Assembly: GCA_002429315.1 (NCBI GenBank)
Contig: DIZC01000099.1
Span: 1 to 15,756, forward strand
Source of the DNA: Alphaproteobacteria bacterium UBA6038
Lineage (GTDB): Bacteria; Pseudomonadota; Alphaproteobacteria; Micropepsales; Micropepsaceae
Reading direction: 5' to 3'
DNA length: 15,756 nt
The notes beneath the pieces were generated by a model. The model was not told where the DNA came from, did no database searches, and was given only the letters and a program-made list of their open reading frames with translations. This document shows positions 11,499 to 15,756 of the stretch, piece after piece. Each line of letters begins with the position of its first letter. The first letter of the stretch is position 1. The position numbers and the translations under genes were made by a program.

Positions 11499-12269
11499 TC
11501 AGGACGTATTCGCCAGCGTCTTCAGGTAGGAGCGGATGCGGGCGGCGTTCTTGCCGATGTCGGAGACGCCCACCCGGCTCTTGGAGCGGATGTCGAGGCG
11601 CGCGCCCTGGCCGGCAGGCTTCACCCGGATGACGATGTCGTCGGTGAATCCGAACCAGAAGCTGGTATCGGTGGCCTCGATGCGGCCCTCGGCCGGCACC
11701 TCCGCCACGACGTTCCAGCCCATCGCGTGCGCGGCTTTCGCGGCGCGGTCGAACAGCTTTGCCGGCGGCGTCAGGTCGGCGACGGTGCGGATGTCCGGGT
11801 AGTAGGCCTTCTGCAATTTCCAGGTGAGGTCTTTCTTGCTGTCCGGCCCGGCCGCCGGCTTGGGCCCGTCATACTCCGGCGGGTTCATCGCGCCCGGGCG
11901 GTTGTTCTTCAGCGCCACGAATTGCGGCGGATGCTCGGTATCGGTCGAGATGTCGTGAATCATCGGCGACGTCTTTGCCACGTAGATGCCATAAAGCGGG
12001 GTCGCCAGAACCGCGATCGAGCCCAAGAGGCCGATGACGCCGTAACGCGCGCCGCGGCCGTCGTTGGCGACCATCGCCCAGACCGCCCACACCAGCCCCA
12101 CGGCGAACGCGGCGATCCCGATATAGAGACACCAGGGAAAGAGCGTCAGCAGGCCGAAGCGAAAATCCCACCATCCGAAGCGGGTGCCGAAGCCCGCGGT
12201 CACGCCGATGACGAGCGAGATGAGAAAGGCCGCGAAGCTGATCCTCGCAAGCCAGGGCAGGATGCGCAT
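11499..12269 (-). CDS. DUF1499-family membrane protein
   Basis: 256 residues. Three transmembrane helices fill the N-terminal half, at about 8-27, 38-66 and 79-97. The C-terminal half (about 104-252) is a soluble DUF1499 domain, recognisable by HDISTDTEHPPQFVAL at its start, RIEATDTSFWFGFTDDIVIRV in the middle and SKSRVGVSDIGKNAARIRSYL at its end. The biochemical role of DUF1499 is unknown; it is often found next to envelope or lipid genes. The ATG (complement of 12267-12269) is 9 nt downstream of the acyl-CoA ligase stop on the same strand, so the two almost certainly share an operon, with this gene second. It converges on the PIN toxin gene. Confidence 0.88.
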   Translation of the reverse strand: MRILPWLARISFAAFLISLVIGVTAGFGTRFGWWDFRFGLLTLFPWCLYIGIAAFAVGLVWAVWAMVANDGRGARYGVIGLLGSIAVLATPLYGIYVAKTSPMIHDISTDTEHPPQFVALKNNRPGAMNPPEYDGPKPAAGPDSKKDLTWKLQKAYYPDIRTVADLTPPAKLFDRAAKAAHAMGWNVVAEVPAEGRIEATDTSFWFGFTDDIVIRVKPAGQGARLDIRSKSRVGVSDIGKNAARIRSYLKTLANTS

Positions 12270-12278
12270 GGAAGTCCC

Positions 12279-13913
12279 CTATTCCGCGGCGGTGGGGAGC
12301 CTGTGCTTTCCGAAGCGCTCGCGCAATGCGGTCTTTTGGATCTTGCCCGTGGCGGTGTGCGGGATCTCGTCCACGAACACCACCTCTTCCGGCATCCACC
12401 ACTTGGCAATCTTGCCGTTGAGATAGCCTAGGATGTCCTCCTTCCCCGCGCTCGCGCCGGGCTTCAGCACCACGATCAGCAGCGGCCGCTCGTCCCATTT
12501 CGGATGCGGCACGCCGATGACGGCCGCTTCGGCTACCGCGGGATGTCCCACTGCGATGTTCTCGATCTCGATGGAGGAAATCCATTCGCCACCGGATTTG
12601 ATCACGTCCTTGGCGCGGTCGGTGATGGTCATGTAGCCGTCGGGATCGACGGTGGCGACGTCGCCGGTGTCGAACCAGCCTTCGTCGTCGAAGGCGTCGA
12701 CGCCTTCGCCACGGAAATACGCCTTGGCGATGGACGGCCCGCGCACCTTCAGCCGGCCGAACGCCTTGCCGTCGCGCGGCAGCTCGCGGTTGTCGTCGTC
12801 CACGATCTTCATCTCGACGCCAAACGGCGGATGCCCCTGTTTGCACTTGTAATCGAGCTGCTGCTCATAGGGCAGGCCGGCGAGCTTGGCTTTCAGCGAA
12901 CCCAACGTGCCGAGCGGGCTCATCTCCGTCATGCCCCAGGCATGCGTGACCTCCACGTCGTATTTCTTCTCGAAGGTCTCGATGATGGAGCGCGGGCAGG
13001 CCGAGCCGCCGATCAGCACCCGCTTCAGATGCGGCAGCGTGTGTCCGGTTTTCTCCAGGTCCTGCAGCAGCGACAGCCACACCGTGGGCACCGCGGCTGT
13101 CATCGTCACCTGTTCGGTATCGAGCAGCTCGTAGATGGAGGCGCCGTCGAGCTTCGGCCCCGGCATCACCAGCTTGGCGCCCGCCATGGGCGCGGCGAAG
13201 GCCAGCGCCCAGGCATTGGCGTGGAACATCGGTACCACCGGCAGGATGGTATCGATGTTGCGCACGCCCTGCGCGTCGGCGTGGCCGGCGATCAGCGCGT
13301 GCAGCACGTTCGAGCGGTGGCTGTAGAGCACGCCTTTGGGATTGCCGGTGGTGCCGGAGGTGTAGCAAAGCCCGCAGGCGGTGTGCTCGTCGAACTCCTT
13401 CCAGGCGAAATCGTCGCGCGCATCGGCGATGAAGTCCTCGTAAGCGACGAGGTTCGGCACATCGATGTCCGGCAGATGCCCGCGGTTGGTGAGCGCGACG
13501 TAAAGCCGGATGGACGGAATCTTCGGCGCGATCTGCTCGACAAGCTTGGCGAAGGTGGTATCGAAGAACAGCGCCTTATCTTCGGCGTGGTTGGCGATAT
13601 AGACCAGTTGATCGAGGAACAGCCGCGGGTTCAGCGTGTGATAGATCCCGCCGATGCCGGCGATGCCGTACCACGTCTCGATATGACGCGCGGTGTTCCA
13701 CGCCATCGTGGCGATGCGGTCGCCCAGGGCGAAGCCGGCACGGTCGAGCGCATGCGCCACCCGGCGAGCGCGGCGGCCGGTCTCGCGATAATTGGTGCGG
13801 ACGATCGGGCCTTCCGCACTGCGGCTCACGATCTCCCGGTCGCCGTGATAGAGCGCCGCGTGATCGATGATCTTGTGGACCAGCAGCGGCCAGTCCTGCA
13901 TCAGCCCCAGCAT
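12279..13913 (-). CDS. Medium/long-chain acyl-CoA ligase (AMP-binding, AlkK-like)
   Basis: 544 residues, normal for the family. It activates carboxylic acids to acyl-AMP and then acyl-CoA, most likely fatty acids, in the cytosol or at the membrane face. Motifs seen: the P-loop YTSGTTGNPKG (184-194), PMFHANAW (228-235), HAWGMTEMSPLG (324-335), EGWFDTGD (411-418), the hinge DRAKDVIKSGGEW (432-444) and the A10 loop TATGKIQK with catalytic K524. The opening MLGLMQDWPLLVHKIIDHAA is characteristic of AlkK-like and DmdB-like ligases, so a methylthio-propionate or medium-chain acid is also possible as substrate. I chose the ATG at 13913, which has a ribosome site (aaagggg) and matches the family start; a reading from 14045 would add 44 unrelated residues. 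It is the first gene of an operon with the DUF1499 gene. Confidence 0.95.
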   Translation of the reverse strand: MLGLMQDWPLLVHKIIDHAALYHGDREIVSRSAEGPIVRTNYRETGRRARRVAHALDRAGFALGDRIATMAWNTARHIETWYGIAGIGGIYHTLNPRLFLDQLVYIANHAEDKALFFDTTFAKLVEQIAPKIPSIRLYVALTNRGHLPDIDVPNLVAYEDFIADARDDFAWKEFDEHTACGLCYTSGTTGNPKGVLYSHRSNVLHALIAGHADAQGVRNIDTILPVVPMFHANAWALAFAAPMAGAKLVMPGPKLDGASIYELLDTEQVTMTAAVPTVWLSLLQDLEKTGHTLPHLKRVLIGGSACPRSIIETFEKKYDVEVTHAWGMTEMSPLGTLGSLKAKLAGLPYEQQLDYKCKQGHPPFGVEMKIVDDDNRELPRDGKAFGRLKVRGPSIAKAYFRGEGVDAFDDEGWFDTGDVATVDPDGYMTITDRAKDVIKSGGEWISSIEIENIAVGHPAVAEAAVIGVPHPKWDERPLLIVVLKPGASAGKEDILGYLNGKIAKWWMPEEVVFVDEIPHTATGKIQKTALRERFGKHRLPTAAE

Positions 13914-14044
13914 GTCTTCGCCCCTTTCGTTTTCACCATCATAGGAAATCCATACGAATTCCGCCAAGCCGCGGATTGATTGCGCCAGCCGATTCCAACA
14001 AGCTGGAGCCGGCGGCGGGGTCCGTTCGAGGGGCGAAAGGGGCA
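13914..14044. other. Divergent intergenic region, no recognised operator
   Basis: 131 bp between the acyl-CoA ligase (-) and the TPR-like protein (+). It must hold both promoters. I see ribosome sites at each end (aaagggg on both strands) but no convincing -35/-10 pair or palindrome. Confidence 0.4.
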
Positions 14045-15756
14045 ATGTCTGACGATGCCGAGCCGGACCGGCGGCCAGCCGGTGGCGATCCGCTGTTGGC
14101 GGCCAGTCTGGCCGCCGCGGCGCACAATCCCAGGTATGACGACTTCGTCGCCCGCCAGACCCGGCTGGCCGAACTGCAGATTGACGGCCTCGAAAAGCAG
14201 GACGCCTACGAACTCTCCCACCTGCGCTGGCGCCGCTTCAACGATCAGATGAAGGGCGCCATGCAGATCATGCTGGTGGCTGTAGGCCTGCTGATCGTCA
14301 TCGGAATCGCGGCTGCCGTATGGAATGCGAGCCGTGCCAACGGACTCGTTGTAGACGCGTTCACCGTGCCGCCCGCATTCGACGCGCGCGGCACCACTGG
14401 CGATGTCATCGCCGGCGATATCACCAGCAAGGTTACATCCATCCGCAAGGTCGCGATGGGTATCTCCTATTCGATCTCCAGCAACGTGAGCGCCGACCGG
14501 CACAACGATATCAAGGTCGATATTCCCGAAACCGGCGTATCGATCTCGGAAGCCTGGCGCACTCTGCGCCGCTGGCTCGGTCACGAGCGCCATCTCACCG
14601 GCAATGTGCGCGAGCTTGGCGATGGACGCATCGCGCTGACGACGTCATTGGATGGCGCCGCCGCGATGACGGAAACAGGCGCCGGGTCCGATCTTTCCGC
14701 CATTGAGCAGCGCGCGGCCGAAGACGTGTTCGGCGCCTTCGATCCCGTCAATCATATCAACTATCTGAGCTTTGAGGGCCGCCCGAGGGAGGCGTTGGCG
14801 GCGGCCGAGCGCTTCGTGCCGGAGAGTCAGGGCCAGTTGCATGCCGATTCCTACGCGCTGCTGAGCGAAGCGACCGTTGCCGCAACGGGCGACATTCCAC
14901 TCGCGCTCGCCCGCGCGCGGATCGGCATTAGCCTCGATCCGAAGCTCGCGGTGCTTCATGTGATGACGGCGCGCTACAACTATTTCCTCGGTCACGAGGA
15001 AGCGCGCCTCGCCCAGGATCGCATCGTCCTCACGCTGAGCAACGATGACCAGCTCCCGGCGCACCAGCATGGCGGCTTTGACGAGATGCGCAGGCAGGCG
15101 GAGGCGCAGATTGCACTGCTTACGGGTGACTTCGCCAACGCGACCTATTGGGTCTGTTCTCACACCTGCAACTCTATAGGCCTGTTGGTGACGAAGAGCG
15201 CGCTGCTTGCGCGGCTGCACGATGTGGCGGCGGCGCGGGGTCTGCTGGCCGAAGGGCAGGCGGCACCCAGCGCCTTTCCGGACGATGTGCACGAAGCCCG
15301 CTATCAGATCGACGTTGCTCAGGGAAACTGGCAAGCGGCCCTGACAGAGGCGGCCGCCATGCGCTCGTTCTATGTGCGCCTTGGGCGCAACATCAGTCCG
15401 CGTCTGATCGCACTCGCCTATGCGACCGAGGTCGCGCCGCTGCTCGCGGTTGCGCAGGCGCGGACGGGCCAATTCGCCAAGGCCCACGCCACCATTGACC
15501 GGACGCCCGGCGACTGCGTCTCGTGCGAAGCCGCGCGCGGCGATATCGATGGGCTGGAGAAGAACCGGAACGGCGCGACGTTCCGGTACGCGCGCGCCGT
15601 TCGTGACGCGCCATCGCTGCCTTTTGCCGATGCCGACTGGGGCGCGATGCTGCTGCGCAAGGGCGACTATGACGGTGCGATTGCGCAGTTGAAGGTCGCG
15701 CATGAGAAAGGGCCGCACTTCGGCGATCCGCTGGAGATGTGGGGCGAGGCGCTGAT
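14045..15756 (+). CDS. One-helix protein with probable TPR-like region, 3' end outside the window
   Basis: Open from the ATG at 14045 (ribosome site aaagggg close upstream) to the window end, 570 codons without a stop. Residues 1-70 are hydrophilic and likely cytosolic, with a charged helical patch RQTRLAELQIDGLEKQ. One transmembrane helix lies at about 72-93 (MQIMLVAVGLLIVIGIAAAV). A domain of about 100-210 follows, starting LVVDAFTVPPAFDARGTTGDVIA, with VDIPETGVSISEAWRTLRRWLGHERHLTGNV. The remainder (about 225-570) is helical and Ala-rich, with TPR-like pairs such as the last visible unit KGDYDGAIAQLKVAHEKGP. Proteins of this plan occur in alphaproteobacteria, sometimes behind cyclase, kinase or DNA-binding modules. 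I know no function. It is divergent from the acyl-CoA ligase. Confidence 0.8.
   Translation, partial: MSDDAEPDRRPAGGDPLLAASLAAAAHNPRYDDFVARQTRLAELQIDGLEKQDAYELSHLRWRRFNDQMKGAMQIMLVAVGLLIVIGIAAAVWNASRANGLVVDAFTVPPAFDARGTTGDVIAGDITSKVTSIRKVAMGISYSISSNVSADRHNDIKVDIPETGVSISEAWRTLRRWLGHERHLTGNVRELGDGRIALTTSLDGAAAMTETGAGSDLSAIEQRAAEDVFGAFDPVNHINYLSFEGRPREALAAAERFVPESQGQLHADSYALLSEATVAATGDIPLALARARIGISLDPKLAVLHVMTARYNYFLGHEEARLAQDRIVLTLSNDDQLPAHQHGGFDEMRRQAEAQIALLTGDFANATYWVCSHTCNSIGLLVTKSALLARLHDVAAARGLLAEGQAAPSAFPDDVHEARYQIDVAQGNWQAALTEAAAMRSFYVRLGRNISPRLIALAYATEVAPLLAVAQARTGQFAKAHATIDRTPGDCVSCEAARGDIDGLEKNRNGATFRYARAVRDAPSLPFADADWGAMLLRKGDYDGAIAQLKVAHEKGPHFGDPLEMWGEAL

Noticed and set aside
12504..13979. 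491-codon open frame on the plus strand
   Set aside because: Lies entirely opposite the acyl-CoA ligase, whose motifs are complete; composition is Arg/His/Asp-rich as expected for a shadow.
14645..15718. 357-codon minus-strand open frame
   Set aside because: Antisense to the one-helix TPR-like protein, which has a ribosome site, a membrane helix and a family-like domain; the minus frame has none.
1..15756. CRISPR array, tRNA or rRNA gene, phage or secretion cluster, complete insertion sequence
   Set aside because: No regularly spaced direct repeats, no cloverleaf-like or rRNA-like sequence, and no transposase, integrase or structural phage motif seen on either strand.

Overview
The window is chromosomal DNA from a GC-rich alphaproteobacterium. 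Hyphomicrobiales or a relative is my best guess; I cannot fix the genus from sequence alone. The guess rests on the high-GC codon use, the family mix (AlkK-like acyl-CoA ligase, DUF1499, DUF4870-type membrane proteins, MazEF, Phd-VapC and HigBA modules) and two palindromic intergenic repeats of the kind scattered through rhizobial genomes (1-85 and 7806-7959). Genes are packed on both strands. There are no rRNA or tRNA genes, no CRISPR array, no phage genes and no complete insertion sequence.

Layout. 1-85: repeat. 149-1564 (+): GTP cyclohydrolase I (folE), then a secreted fasciclin-domain protein. 1582-2163 (-): conserved one-helix membrane protein. 2286-2968: a deletion scar, where two divergent genes (a GST-family protein on - and a WYL/YafY-type regulator on +) have both lost their 5' halves and now abut. 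2997-3437 (+): VOC/PhnB-like protein, probably the old partner of the regulator. 3451-4057 (+): AbrB/MazE antitoxin and MazF/PemK toxin behind a perfect 29-bp inverted repeat. 4054-5540 (-): a small conserved protein, a secreted SYLF-domain protein and a small secreted His/Cys protein. 5687-7391 (+): a membrane cytochrome b and a Tat-exported molybdopterin oxidoreductase of the sulfite-oxidase/MsrP fold, overlapping by 8 nt. 7392-7800 (-): HigA antitoxin with only the last ~27 codons of HigB, cut next to a 154-bp MITE-like element. 8092-8846 (+): two tandem paralogous membrane proteins overlapping by 4 nt. 8853-9464 (-): glutathione S-transferase. 9558-10804 (+): small membrane protein and a LACTB2-like metallo-beta-lactamase-fold hydrolase. 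10828-11495 (+): Phd antitoxin and PIN toxin. 11499-13913 (-): acyl-CoA ligase followed by a DUF1499 membrane protein. 14045-15756 (+): one-helix protein with a probable TPR region, running off the window.

How the genes work together. The clearest functional unit is the cytochrome b/molybdoenzyme pair, which should move electrons between the quinone pool and a periplasmic substrate I cannot name. Two complete toxin-antitoxin modules and one broken one lie within 8 kb. Both complete modules have a palindrome placed over the likely promoter, as expected for autoregulation. The Phd-VapC promoter is the most striking: its -35 and operator lie in the end of the upstream hydrolase gene, and its predicted transcription start is the A of the antitoxin ATG. 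I see no strong sign of a wholly new defence or biosynthetic system. The most informative features are the deletion scar, the element-truncated higB, the TA operator architecture and the orphan redox pair.
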